From Terriglobia bacterium (GTDB lineage: Bacteria > Acidobacteriota > Terriglobia > Bryobacterales > Bryobacteraceae), in NCBI GenBank assembly GCA_021325235.1, contig JAJPHN010000015.1, positions 62,001 through 126,000 of the forward strand: DNA of 64,000 nucleotides. Direction: 5' to 3'. The position numbers were made by a program, and so were the translations under genes. Positions 53,171-61,371 of this stretch are shown in pieces. Every line of letters starts with the position of its first letter. Position 1 is the stretch's first letter. The notes beneath the pieces were generated by a model, which did no database searches, had not been told where the DNA came from, and saw only the letters and a list, made by a program, of their open reading frames with translations.

Positions 53171-54361
53171 TCACGCGAGCTGGTGAAGTAGGACCACTTC
53201 TTGACTGCTAGGAATACCCCGTCTCCATGATGCGTACCATCTTCGATTGGGAACGCTTCGCCAAATCCTGCACTTGGCCGAAGTGGATGAGTCAAACGCT
53301 ATTTCGCGTAGGCCCGCTCGCTCCATCGCTCGAAGGTACTCAGGTAACTGCCACGCAGGGTCGCTGAAGGCGATCATCTGCACGATGATTGTTTTTGCAT
53401 CGCTTATCTGGGCAATGGAGCGGAATGCAACTTCCGCATTGGAAAAATATGTTTTCAAATCCTGGTTGTTTCTATCGCCGAAAGTGTAGTAAGAAGCACC
53501 TTCTCCATCGAGACTGTTGGTAATCCAAAACGGCGCCGGGCTTTCTCGCCGTCCTTGAACCTGCCAACGGTGATAAAGAATGTGGACTCCCGGGTAAGGT
53601 GGAGAGGTGAGAATAAGCCTTGGCGGGTTCAATGATCTTACTTGCGGATCGTGTTCGATTCCGATCACAGTCCGATGTAAGCAGACCGGGCGGTTGGCAC
53701 CCTGCGATCCGTAAGTTCTGAGCACGGCGCTGGCCGCTTTCGAATACTCCTTCGAGGATTTTGTCGCTTCGCTGGCCGTGGTTTGCAGCATCTTGCGGAA
53801 CTCATGCACCGTCGGAATAGTTCGTCTATTGTCAAGCGCCCACTGAGCCGTTCGCAAAATAATGAGCCGCGCAAGTATTCGTTGATCGTCAGATCTCAGA
53901 TATCGAAGAGACTCCAGCGCAATCGCGATCATCTTGCGCATCCGCCATGTCTCTCTCTTATCCAAGTGCTTGAGATAACCCAAGTCAATCCAATCTGAAC
54001 CTACTTCGATCCTTTGTCTAATCGTCGATGCTGAAACGAGCGTTCGAGCCCAGGCATTCACAACTGCCAGATCGCGGTTCGACATCAGCAGAGTCTTCGC
54101 CTTGGAGACGAAAACCGCAAGACTGTTTATGTCACACCCGACTGCTTTGCGGCCGAGGACAGAGGCCTCGATAAGTGTAGTCCCGCCGCCCATAAATGGG
54201 TCAAAGACAAGCTGCCCCGGCTGCGTGAATGTCTCAATGACAGCGCGTACGAAATAAGGGGAGGATCTGGCAGGGTAACGATACGCATTGTGTGTCAGCC
54301 CAGAGATCTCGTCTGAGCAGTGAATCGCATCAAGAAGCTGCTGGTTCACGACTGGCCGCAA
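53171..54361 (-). CDS. DNA methyltransferase (amino-MTase with DPFMGGGTT and TSPPY motifs)
   Basis: A 396-residue enzyme. The SAM-binding motif FDPFMGGGTTLIEA is at 53-66, and the catalytic motif TSPPYPG, near residue 252, marks an exocyclic amino (N4-cytosine or N6-adenine) methyltransferase. The first 45 residues (TMotif-like THNAYRYPARSSPYF) match the start of restriction-associated MTases. The middle contains a helical target-recognition region (150-230). The start is TTG 54361 or GTG 54349; no ATG is available. It overlaps the small HTH gene by 32 bases and lies divergent to the GHKL operon. No restriction endonuclease is obvious. Confidence 0.88.
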   Translation of the reverse strand: MRPVVNQQLLDAIHCSDEISGLTHNAYRYPARSSPYFVRAVIETFTQPGQLVFDPFMGGGTTLIEASVLGRKAVGCDINSLAVFVSKAKTLLMSNRDLAVVNAWARTLVSASTIRQRIEVGSDWIDLGYLKHLDKRETWRMRKMIAIALESLRYLRSDDQRILARLIILRTAQWALDNRRTIPTVHEFRKMLQTTASEATKSSKEYSKAASAVLRTYGSQGANRPVCLHRTVIGIEHDPQVRSLNPPRLILTSPPYPGVHILYHRWQVQGRRESPAPFWITNSLDGEGASYYTFGDRNNQDLKTYFSNAEVAFRSIAQISDAKTIIVQMIAFSDPAWQLPEYLRAMERAGLREIAFDSSTSAKCRIWRSVPNRRWYASWRRGIPSSQEVVLLHQLA

Positions 54362-54557
54362 CGTCTGTTAACCCCTCTCGCTGAGGTCCCTTCCGAACAC
54401 CTGACTTGACCCATGTATCCACCTCTTCCCTATCGAACCGCCAGGCACGTCCGATCTTGTGGCCTGGCAACTCCCCCCGCATGAGCAGTTTGTAAAGCGT
54501 TGATTTCGGCATCTTTAAATGCCTGCTCAGATCGTCGATGTCTAACCATTCCGCCAA
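54330..54557 (-). CDS. excisionase/MerR-type helix-turn-helix protein
   Basis: A 75-residue protein with the HTH_17 pattern WLDIDDLSRHLKMPKSTLYK, then GELPGHKIGRAWRFDREEVD. Such proteins act as excisionases or as small repressors. Its 3' end overlaps the methyltransferase start by 32 bases in another frame, and it is the first gene of that unit, so a control function for the MTase (like a C protein) is plausible. The start is TTG 54557. Confidence 0.75.
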   Translation of the reverse strand: MAEWLDIDDLSRHLKMPKSTLYKLLMRGELPGHKIGRAWRFDREEVDTWVKSGVRKGPQREGLTDVAASREPAAS

Positions 54558-54724
54558 TCAGTCCATTATACGACAAGTACGGAAAGTAGTGGAAAACAAT
54601 AGAGCTTATCGGAAAACATTGGATAATAAAGGAAAATAGCGGGGACCGCCGTGCCGCTTGTTGCGGTTAATATGTTTCGGAAACCTATTGACAGCTTCCA
54701 GAAACAAATGTGAGAATCAGGGAC

Positions 54725-55813
54725 ATGCCGGTAGTCAGCGCGAATTTGACCCCGGCGGTTTTCACGGAACTGATGAATCTGGTCGACCAGGGGCGATATG
54801 CAACGCCCGAACAGTTCGTCAAAGTAGCCGTTTTCAATCAACTAACAGTTGAAAGAGCGGCAGTGGAAACTGCTGAAGGCCCGCTTTCGGGAGGCGTGGC
54901 GGCTGCGATTCAGAAGCGGAAGCCAAAGGCAGGACCCGCCGCAGTACTTCCGTCGCAGTGGAAGGACTCTGTGTTCGACGATTTGGATATAAAGGCGACA
55001 CTTGATAGGCTTGCCCTTCCGCCAAACGGCGACTGCCGCGAGTTCCCTCATGTTCCTGAGGGTATTGGAATGCAGCCGATCTGGGGCCAGGTCAATCGCA
55101 TGTTTCCGCTAAAGCTTGCATGTCGGTGGATCTTATTGCGAAGTTGCGAGGGTCCAGCTTGGCCAAAGCTGAACCTTGCGCTCGATCAGATACCTCGCGA
55201 GGCTGGGGTCGTTGGCCGTTTCTTGGAATCACTTGATGTGGCCGCGGGCCGCACGCGAGAAGAGGCGCTCTCCGCTGGGTTGCCTAAAGCTGGCAAACTT
55301 TCCTCATCCGACAGGTTTGCCGGTCAATATCTCGCGCGAGTAAGTAGGGCGGACAGAATCCATCCAGGCGTGGTTTTCCAATTGGGCCTAGCCTGCCTGG
55401 CCGGCGACGAGGTACAACTTACCTGCCGGGGGAAAGAGCTTGCCATGTTGGAGAATCCCGTGTTGGACCAAGAATTTACGTCAGCAAAGCAAACACTATC
55501 GGTAGAGGAGCGTTCCTTTTTGGTCGCGCACATCATTGACAGCGTGCCGGCGGAGCGCAACGATCAACTCTGTGTGTTGCGAGCGATCCGCGACGGCCAC
55601 TTGACCCCTGCTGGATTGCTTTCTTATATCCGAGCTTCCTTCCCGCGCGAATGGTCAGACCTTGAGTTTCGTACGCATGTGTATGGAATCCTGGCTCGCC
55701 TCACCGAACTGGGCCAAATACGACGAGCGCGGGCAGGACGAAACGTTCACTACAGATTGACAGACCGCGCTTTAGAGATGGTTGAGCGACTCGGAAAGGA
55801 GAAGATCGCATGA
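54725..55813 (+). CDS. N-terminal RHH-like / C-terminal winged-helix protein, first gene of the GHKL operon
   Basis: A 362-residue protein from ATG 54725 (GTG 54710 adds five residues). Residues 1-45 look like a ribbon-helix-helix unit (NLTPAVFTELMNLVDQGRYA, TPEQFVKVAVFNQL). The middle (100-230) is a helical domain without recognised motifs. The last 120 residues form a winged helix (CVLRAIRDGHLTPAGLLSYI, HVYGILARLTELGQIRRA, VHYRLTDRALEMV). Two potential DNA-binding ends suggest the DNA-recognition subunit of the system. Its TGA overlaps the start of the ATPase gene. Confidence 0.5.
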   Translation: MPVVSANLTPAVFTELMNLVDQGRYATPEQFVKVAVFNQLTVERAAVETAEGPLSGGVAAAIQKRKPKAGPAAVLPSQWKDSVFDDLDIKATLDRLALPPNGDCREFPHVPEGIGMQPIWGQVNRMFPLKLACRWILLRSCEGPAWPKLNLALDQIPREAGVVGRFLESLDVAAGRTREEALSAGLPKAGKLSSSDRFAGQYLARVSRADRIHPGVVFQLGLACLAGDEVQLTCRGKELAMLENPVLDQEFTSAKQTLSVEERSFLVAHIIDSVPAERNDQLCVLRAIRDGHLTPAGLLSYIRASFPREWSDLEFRTHVYGILARLTELGQIRRARAGRNVHYRLTDRALEMVERLGKEKIA

Positions 55814-56895
55814 TAGGCGTCACCGATATCTCAAAGTACGTAAATGCAACGGAGTTTCTCGTAACTGCGACGAAGGCCTTACACTCGCATTCTGTTGAAA
55901 GCCTGCTGGAGAAACTCCCTATAGTCTCTGAGAATGACTACATCTTCCGCCCTGGAGATCACGCCGATGGATGGCGCGAAGGATATCTTCATTGGTTCCC
56001 AGTCGGTGCAGAGCGTGGAAATGCAGGTCGCATCAAGCTGGCTGGATCACCAGAGAATCCTATTGCTGAGCGGACGGTAAACGCCTTCGAGGCCATCATC
56101 GAACTGATGCGGCAGATTGAAATTCGAAAATTTCCATCCAATCAGCCGCCCCAAAATCCGCGTGAGGCAGTTGCAAGGTATTTTGACTTGCCACTGCTAT
56201 CAGAGATACCCAAGCTCGGGCAGCCAATCCGGGGTGAAAAGCCAAGCAAATACATCCGGCAACTTGCAGCCGCAATTCGAGTACGGTTAGTTAGAGGCGG
56301 AAGTCCCTCGGAATACAGCGTAACGATCGAGGATGACGGGATCGGACAACAAGCGTCAAGAATCCACTCGACTCTCCTGTCCTTGGGTCAGAGCGACAAA
56401 GGGGATAAGAACTATATGATTGGCGTTTTTGGTCAAGGTGGATCATCGGCTTACTCGGTCTCGAAATATTCATGGGTAATCTCTCGGCGCCATCCAGACG
56501 TGCTCGATGGCGCGCCGGATGGGATCGGCTGGACGGTAATCAAGCACGTCTACCCTAAAGGTCGTCGAGATGACTACTTCGCATACCTGGCGGCGCATCC
56601 TGATGGCCGTGTACCGGTGCTTCCTGCTTCAGCGGCAGAACGGATCTCATTCAAACACGGCACAACTTTCGCACATATCGGTTACGACTTTGGCAAAACG
56701 GAACCAGCACGGCGGCTTTACTCATCCCTGAACCACCTTCTTTTTAACCCGGTTTTGCCGTACGAGTTGTATACGCGACCTGACCGAAGAGCAGATCCCA
56801 TGTATGGTAACGGCTATCGTCTATCGCGGGCGTCGAAGCAACAGCCAGAATGGCTGGATAAGCTATTTCGGAACCAGATTGTTGAAGCCAAGTGA
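55810..56895 (+). CDS. GHKL (Hsp90/MutL/MORC-type) ATPase domain protein
   Basis: A 361-residue protein with a complete GHKL ATP-binding fold: an N-box AERTVNAFEAIIELM at 86-100, a G1 box EDDGIGQ at 174-180, and a G2 loop GVFGQGG at 205-211. ATP binding drives dimer closure in Hsp90, MutL and MORC proteins. It lacks the S5-like transducer domain that normally follows. The next frame, 9 bases on and in the same reading frame, begins with sequence that looks like that domain. It overlaps the winged-helix gene by four bases. MutL-type ATPases are known from restriction-like loci. It is not a histidine kinase: there is no phosphoacceptor domain. Confidence 0.8.
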   Translation: MIGVTDISKYVNATEFLVTATKALHSHSVESLLEKLPIVSENDYIFRPGDHADGWREGYLHWFPVGAERGNAGRIKLAGSPENPIAERTVNAFEAIIELMRQIEIRKFPSNQPPQNPREAVARYFDLPLLSEIPKLGQPIRGEKPSKYIRQLAAAIRVRLVRGGSPSEYSVTIEDDGIGQQASRIHSTLLSLGQSDKGDKNYMIGVFGQGGSSAYSVSKYSWVISRRHPDVLDGAPDGIGWTVIKHVYPKGRRDDYFAYLAAHPDGRVPVLPASAAERISFKHGTTFAHIGYDFGKTEPARRLYSSLNHLLFNPVLPYELYTRPDRRADPMYGNGYRLSRASKQQPEWLDKLFRNQIVEAK

Positions 56896-56904
56896 GGACA
56901 GTTC

Positions 56905-58758
56905 ATGAAGAACCTCGTAGAACTAGACAAAAGCGTCATCGCAGAAGTAGATACAGGGCGGTGTTGGGGAGCGATTGAGGTTCGGCTCATCGTTGCATCG
57001 AAGAAGCCGGACGCTGCGGATGCTATCGAATCCGACGATGAAGATTACGAGCCGACAGAAGCCCCTGAAGGAGCGGGACCCCTGGACTCCTATCTTGAGC
57101 GGCCTAAGGGCAGGGGCTACGTCGTTTTTCTTGTGAACGGCCAGCGACATGAAATGCTCGACGAGTCGTTCGTAGGTCGGGAGCTTGGCTTCAAATATCT
57201 GAGATCACGCACTCTGGTTATAGTTGACGCTGACGGGCTTGCACCTGAAGCTATCGCTCAGCTCATACAAGGCTCGCGCCAGGGCTTCTACAAAGGTGAA
57301 GTCTTTGCGGCAGTGCTGGCGAAGATGACTTCAATGTTGAAGGGCGATCCGGATTTGAAGAAGCTGGAATCCGATGCGGAACAGGAAGTGGCTGAGCTTA
57401 AGAGCGGCGACGAAGCCGTCAAGAACAAGCTTGATCAGCTCATCGAGGGACATCATTCAGCGGGTCCACAGGAGCTGCCAGAGGGCTCGGCCGTGACCGC
57501 GGGACTTACATCCGCATATCCATTAAACGGCGCGACTTCCTCTTCTACGTTCGTGATCAATGCAGACTCTTCCGTCGGCTCCGATGCCTCTGGTCCGGTT
57601 CTCTCGATTGATCCTCATGGGAAAGTCATTCGTCTGCAGCCAAATGAGGCGAGAACAATCAAAGTATCATCGATGCCCGAATCGGATTGGCCATTGCTGG
57701 AAAGCCTCGAAATTCGCGTTGACCCATTACTGCCTGAACTGAAAATCACCCAGCAAGAAGCCGCCAGTGCGACTACCGTCAACCTAATGTTCACTGAGTC
57801 CGAAGATTTCCCACCGGAGGACTATCCCGTAATCGCGCAGTTGAGTTTCGTTGCACAATTCAACGGCCACACGGAGCCGAGATTGGAACAGCGCGAAGTA
57901 ATCATTAGCAAACGCAAGACGAGGCAACCCCCGCCTCCTCCAAACCTGCGAGCGATTCCGACGTTCTTGCGGGTAGTAAGTCGACAGCCTGTTCAATTGC
58001 ACGGCAACGGGCCGGCCACTCACATCAGACTGCGATGGGACGGCGAAGATGAATTGGCTGCAGGCACACAACCGAAGTGGAAGTTTCAAGGTAGATGTGC
58101 TTCTCATCCGGACTTTCCAAAACCTATCTTTACGTTGCCACGGAGAGGCAACTTTGAAGCGCTTCTTGAGACTCCAGCGGATCTGCCTCCAGATGAGGAG
58201 TTGACCTTTCAAATTGAGGCAATAGGGCCGAAGGGCGCAATATTGGCCACGTCGTTTCAAGCTGTTGTAGCAAAACCAGCCCAACCAGCCGGTCCTCGGA
58301 AGATATCTGAAGAGAGCGTCGGAATGCATGGCCGTAGAGCGCCTTATGACTTGAAATTTGTTACGGAAGCTGAATGGAAAACGACCCCTTGCTGGAGTGG
58401 CACCGAATGGACATCTGCCGATGCAGGATGTTATCAGGAGCCCACGCAATCAAACCCATTGGTGCTCATCATCAATGAGGACTGCGGTCTACTGAAGAGC
58501 GCACGGGATGCAATGATCGGCCGCAAACTGGACGAATCAACAATTAAGCGGCGCGTTAACAACTACACTGCTCACATTGCTTATCATCTCTGGCAAATGT
58601 ATCAGAGCGTGCAAACCGCGAAGGACGCGAATCTCGTAGACGAAACGATGGCGGTCCCAACTGATGATCAGCTCCGGGGCGAAATCGACAGGGTTTCAGC
58701 AACGCTTATTAACTTAATGGAGCAGGACCTACGTGCGGGAAAATCGAATTTGCTATAG
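56905..58758 (+). CDS. large protein likely to complete the GHKL ATPase (S5-like + beta-sandwich modules)
   Basis: A 617-residue protein. Residues 60-150 (GYVVFLVNGQRHEMLDESFV, LRSRTLVIVDADGLAPEAIA) resemble an S5-type transducer of MORC-like ATPases. Residues 150-190 are a coiled coil. The middle (230-470) is beta-rich with Ig-like modules and a PPPPP linker, and the end (STIKRRVNNYTAHIAYHLWQ) is helical. GAGGA lies six bases before the ATG, so separate translation is possible; however, the frame equals that of 55810-56895 and a single TGA divides them. Its last six bases overlap the PIN gene on the other strand. No nuclease motif is recognised. Confidence 0.55.
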   Translation: MKNLVELDKSVIAEVDTGRCWGAIEVRLIVASKKPDAADAIESDDEDYEPTEAPEGAGPLDSYLERPKGRGYVVFLVNGQRHEMLDESFVGRELGFKYLRSRTLVIVDADGLAPEAIAQLIQGSRQGFYKGEVFAAVLAKMTSMLKGDPDLKKLESDAEQEVAELKSGDEAVKNKLDQLIEGHHSAGPQELPEGSAVTAGLTSAYPLNGATSSSTFVINADSSVGSDASGPVLSIDPHGKVIRLQPNEARTIKVSSMPESDWPLLESLEIRVDPLLPELKITQQEAASATTVNLMFTESEDFPPEDYPVIAQLSFVAQFNGHTEPRLEQREVIISKRKTRQPPPPPNLRAIPTFLRVVSRQPVQLHGNGPATHIRLRWDGEDELAAGTQPKWKFQGRCASHPDFPKPIFTLPRRGNFEALLETPADLPPDEELTFQIEAIGPKGAILATSFQAVVAKPAQPAGPRKISEESVGMHGRRAPYDLKFVTEAEWKTTPCWSGTEWTSADAGCYQEPTQSNPLVLIINEDCGLLKSARDAMIGRKLDESTIKRRVNNYTAHIAYHLWQMYQSVQTAKDANLVDETMAVPTDDQLRGEIDRVSATLINLMEQDLRAGKSNLL

Positions 58759-59331
58759 CGCTAGTTGCAACCCTGCCTTCGACGCGACCGCGCGCGCAAA
58801 CTGCGGGACCGCGACATGAAGTGTACTCAGGAGCCGAGGCAGCGTCCGGTTAATCGTTGCTGCTTGGTCCTGAAGCTTCGCGATTGCCTCAGCCGGGCAA
58901 ATCTCGAAAAGGTTCAAGAGGAATTCATCGGGATGCTGCGCTTCGATGCCCCATTCCAACAAACTCTCCGGCGGAAAATCCCGCAGGTTTGAGGTCACGA
59001 TCACATGCGCACCGCATACAACGGCGGCAGCAAGGACATGGCGATCTTTGGGTTCGTTCTTCATCGATGCGACTAGTTTTTCGTAGCCTGTCACAGCAGC
59101 CTCGGGGAAGTGCCCGCGCACCTGAGCGAGTAGATGCGATATTTTTTCCGGGGACAGCTTTCGGCGACTTTCCAGATTACGCGCCACCTCCCTCCAAATT
59201 TCATCGGACCATTTGGGCACGTATTGGCGCGGCGTCTCACCAAGACGCAGAAGGGTGTCTCTTAGTGATGCTGGCCAGAGGACGCACGCATCCAAGATGG
59301 CAATTAAATCACTGGAGCTTGCGGAAGGCAA
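58753..59331 (-). CDS. PIN-domain ribonuclease toxin
   Basis: A 192-residue protein with the acidic quartet pattern of PIN nucleases: IAILDACVLWPASLRDTLLR near the start, WSDEIWREVARNLESRRKLS, and NEPKDRHVLAAAVVCGAHVI leading to TSNLRDFP. PIN toxins cleave RNA and are neutralised by an adjacent antitoxin. The only usable start is TTG 59331, directly after the TGA of the antitoxin gene, so translation is coupled. It converges on the GHKL operon. Confidence 0.8.
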   Translation of the reverse strand: MPSASSSDLIAILDACVLWPASLRDTLLRLGETPRQYVPKWSDEIWREVARNLESRRKLSPEKISHLLAQVRGHFPEAAVTGYEKLVASMKNEPKDRHVLAAAVVCGAHVIVTSNLRDFPPESLLEWGIEAQHPDEFLLNLFEICPAEAIAKLQDQAATINRTLPRLLSTLHVAVPQFARAVASKAGLQLAL

Positions 59332-59796
59332 TCAGAAGTCGTCGTAGACGCCGTCCTTTACGGCGTCGCGAGCCATTTCCTGGATGGCTTCATGCCGGCG
59401 GCGATCGCGTTCGTCTCTGTAGTTGATCAAATCTTGCAAGTAAACCCGCCGATGAGTTCCCACGCGATGAAAGGGAATCCTCCCCTCATCCAGAAGTCGG
59501 ACAAAGAACTGGCGCGAGCAGCCCAAGAAATTCGCCGCTTCCTGCGTGGTCATCTCCTGAGCCGCCGTAGCCAGCGAGATGGCGCGACCAGTCGCCAAGT
59601 CTCGGATGATTTTCAAGAGAGCCTTGTATGGCTTATCAGGCAATGCCACCCGATGCAGACCGGCGGAATCAGCGACCGCAACCCCGCTTTCCGAGAGGAC
59701 GTGTTGCAGTTCCGCGAGTTCGGCCTTGTCCAGGTCGGGAATGACGGCTGGTTCCAGAATAGACGACATAGAATTAACCGCTATAACTGCAACCAT
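59332..59796 (-). CDS. excisionase-type HTH antitoxin of the PIN module
   Basis: A 154-residue protein. A beta/alpha N-terminal region (VIPDLDKAELAELQHVLSES) is followed by an HTH_17 unit (MTTQEAANFLGCSRQFFVRL, then RIPFHRVGTHRRVYLQDLIN) and an acidic tail (DGVYDDF) suited to binding its toxin. The start is ATG 59796, after AGG; ATG 59769 is possible. Antitoxin HTH proteins usually repress their own operon. The pair stands at the edge of the element and may help to maintain it. Confidence 0.75.
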   Translation of the reverse strand: MVAVIAVNSMSSILEPAVIPDLDKAELAELQHVLSESGVAVADSAGLHRVALPDKPYKALLKIIRDLATGRAISLATAAQEMTTQEAANFLGCSRQFFVRLLDEGRIPFHRVGTHRRVYLQDLINYRDERDRRRHEAIQEMARDAVKDGVYDDF

Positions 59797-59984
59797 GATA
59801 CCTAGGCCAAACGAACTACCGCAACCGCACGAAATTGCCTCGCGCAAGCCTGGTTCCACAAGCGCCCGAACAATATCCGAACACGGGCAAGCCGAAACCA
59901 GCCCAAATCGTCCTACACAGTGCTAACAACCCAAGCCTTAAGATGCCATCAATTCAGACACTTACGCAGTCCCTAGAACCACTT

Positions 59985-60049
59985 CTGCAGATCGGTAGGC
60001 AGCCCTGAAAAGGCTGGCGTCGGCGGTTCGATTCCGTCCCTGGCCACCA
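59985..60049 (+). tRNA. tRNA-Phe(GAA), 3' portion with degenerate 5' half (probable att site)
   Basis: The anticodon stem CAGCC/GGCTG encloses the loop CTGAAAA (anticodon GAA). The T arm GGCGG-TTCGATT-CCGTC, the acceptor strand CCTGGCC, discriminator A and encoded CCA follow. The acceptor partner GGCCAGG is absent, and the D arm (CTGC/GCAG from 59985) collides with the anticodon stem, so this cannot be a working tRNA. Site-specific integrases often leave exactly such 3' tRNA ends. The 59797-59984 stretch upstream shows nothing else. Confidence 0.8.
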
Positions 60050-60123
60050 CCCATCAAGCCCTCTCCCGCACTCCGAAATTCGAAGCAGTCTGGCAACAGC
60101 GTTTTCAGTAATCCGGTCGAAGT

Positions 60124-61308
60124 TCAGGCAAGTTCCGGCGCGGGTTCGGCTGTGACCGGCTCGTCCTCCGGTTGCCCGCTCGATGGTTTCTGGAAGACGA
60201 AACGTGCGGCAATGGCGGCTCCGATCAAGGCGAATGCGGCCATGAGAAATGCTGCTCGATAGCCGTGGCGGTCGGCAACGCGCCCGGCTACGAACGAACT
60301 CACGCCCACAAAAAGGTCGTAGAACGCACTGAGAATGCTAACCACCGAGCCGTGGCGCTCGGGCGGAGTGCGGCGCAGAACGGTGGATGCCACGGACGAC
60401 CAGGGGAAAGAAAAGCCGAGTCCGAGAAGGCCAGTTCCAGCGATAGACAGGGCCGGCGAAGGCGCGGCGGCAATGACCAGCAAGCCGACAGCCATGGCCA
60501 GAATGCCGCAATAGAAGGTAATGGCCGCATGAATGCGATCGGGCAGGCTGCCGAGGAAAAATCGCGAAAGGAGGATCACCAGCGCGTAGGTGGAGAAGGC
60601 CGCGCGTCCGGCTCCGCCATGCTGCGCCAGATGCAAAATCAGGAACCCGGCGATCACCGGATATTGCACGTTCACGAAACCGATCGCTAGTCCGGGTACA
60701 AGCAGCGACGAGAACTTGAGCGCGCGGCGTTCCTTGTGGGCATGCGGATGGAAATCCTCGCGAACCAGAAGCGCAAGTCCAAAAGCTGCCGATGCGGCCA
60801 GCAACTGCACCCAGGCTGCGTGGGCGAAGCTGCCGGCCAGCGCTCCAATGACCGGACCGGCTGAGATGCCGCCCCAGATCCCGCTCGATACATAACCTAG
60901 CGCCTGGCTGCTGCGCGCGACGCCTCCCAACTCGACCGCCCAGGCCGCGGCTCCGGTATAAAGACACGCTTCGCCGAATCCTTGCAGAATACGCGCCGTG
61001 TAAGCGCCGGTGAGTCCGATCGGGAGCACGTAGATCGCTCCGGCCAGCGCACAGCTTGCCAGCCCGGCGAGAAAAGTAACTTTACGCCCGCGCCGATCCG
61101 CGAGAGGGCCGGAGAAAAAGCGGCTGCCGAGCGCGATGAACGAAAAGATGCCAATTACGGACCCGACCACCTGATCCGAGCCGCGCAAATCGTGTTTGAT
61201 GTGCGGACCCAAGGCAGGCAGAACCGTACCGATGCCCAGAAAGCCCAGGAAGGTGGCGCTGATCAGCAACCAGAAGCGCGCATCGAAGCCGCTGGCACGA
61301 GTGGTCAT
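60124..61308 (-). CDS. major facilitator superfamily transporter
   Basis: A 394-residue inner-membrane protein with 12 hydrophobic segments. The MFS signature is GSRFFSGPLADRRGRKVTFL between helices 2 and 3, with a matching GRVADRHGYRAAF between helices 10 and 11. The start is ATG 61308 (MTTRASGFDARFW), with GGAG eight bases upstream; the longer frame overlaps the divergent gene. The substrate cannot be told; sequence and length suit a drug- or sugar-type exporter. It is outside the mobile segment. Confidence 0.92.
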   Translation of the reverse strand: MTTRASGFDARFWLLISATFLGFLGIGTVLPALGPHIKHDLRGSDQVVGSVIGIFSFIALGSRFFSGPLADRRGRKVTFLAGLASCALAGAIYVLPIGLTGAYTARILQGFGEACLYTGAAAWAVELGGVARSSQALGYVSSGIWGGISAGPVIGALAGSFAHAAWVQLLAASAAFGLALLVREDFHPHAHKERRALKFSSLLVPGLAIGFVNVQYPVIAGFLILHLAQHGGAGRAAFSTYALVILLSRFFLGSLPDRIHAAITFYCGILAMAVGLLVIAAAPSPALSIAGTGLLGLGFSFPWSSVASTVLRRTPPERHGSVVSILSAFYDLFVGVSSFVAGRVADRHGYRAAFLMAAFALIGAAIAARFVFQKPSSGQPEDEPVTAEPAPELA

Positions 61309-61371
61309 CCCCTGCTCCTGAGGGTAGCGAACATTTCTGCTTGAAATTGATCTGCCGCGCCAATGCTCTAA

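Noticed and set aside
55810-56895. GHKL protein as a two-component histidine kinase
   Set aside because: No phosphoacceptor histidine domain or receiver partner; the operon context and following S5-like sequence fit MutL/MORC-type ATPases better.
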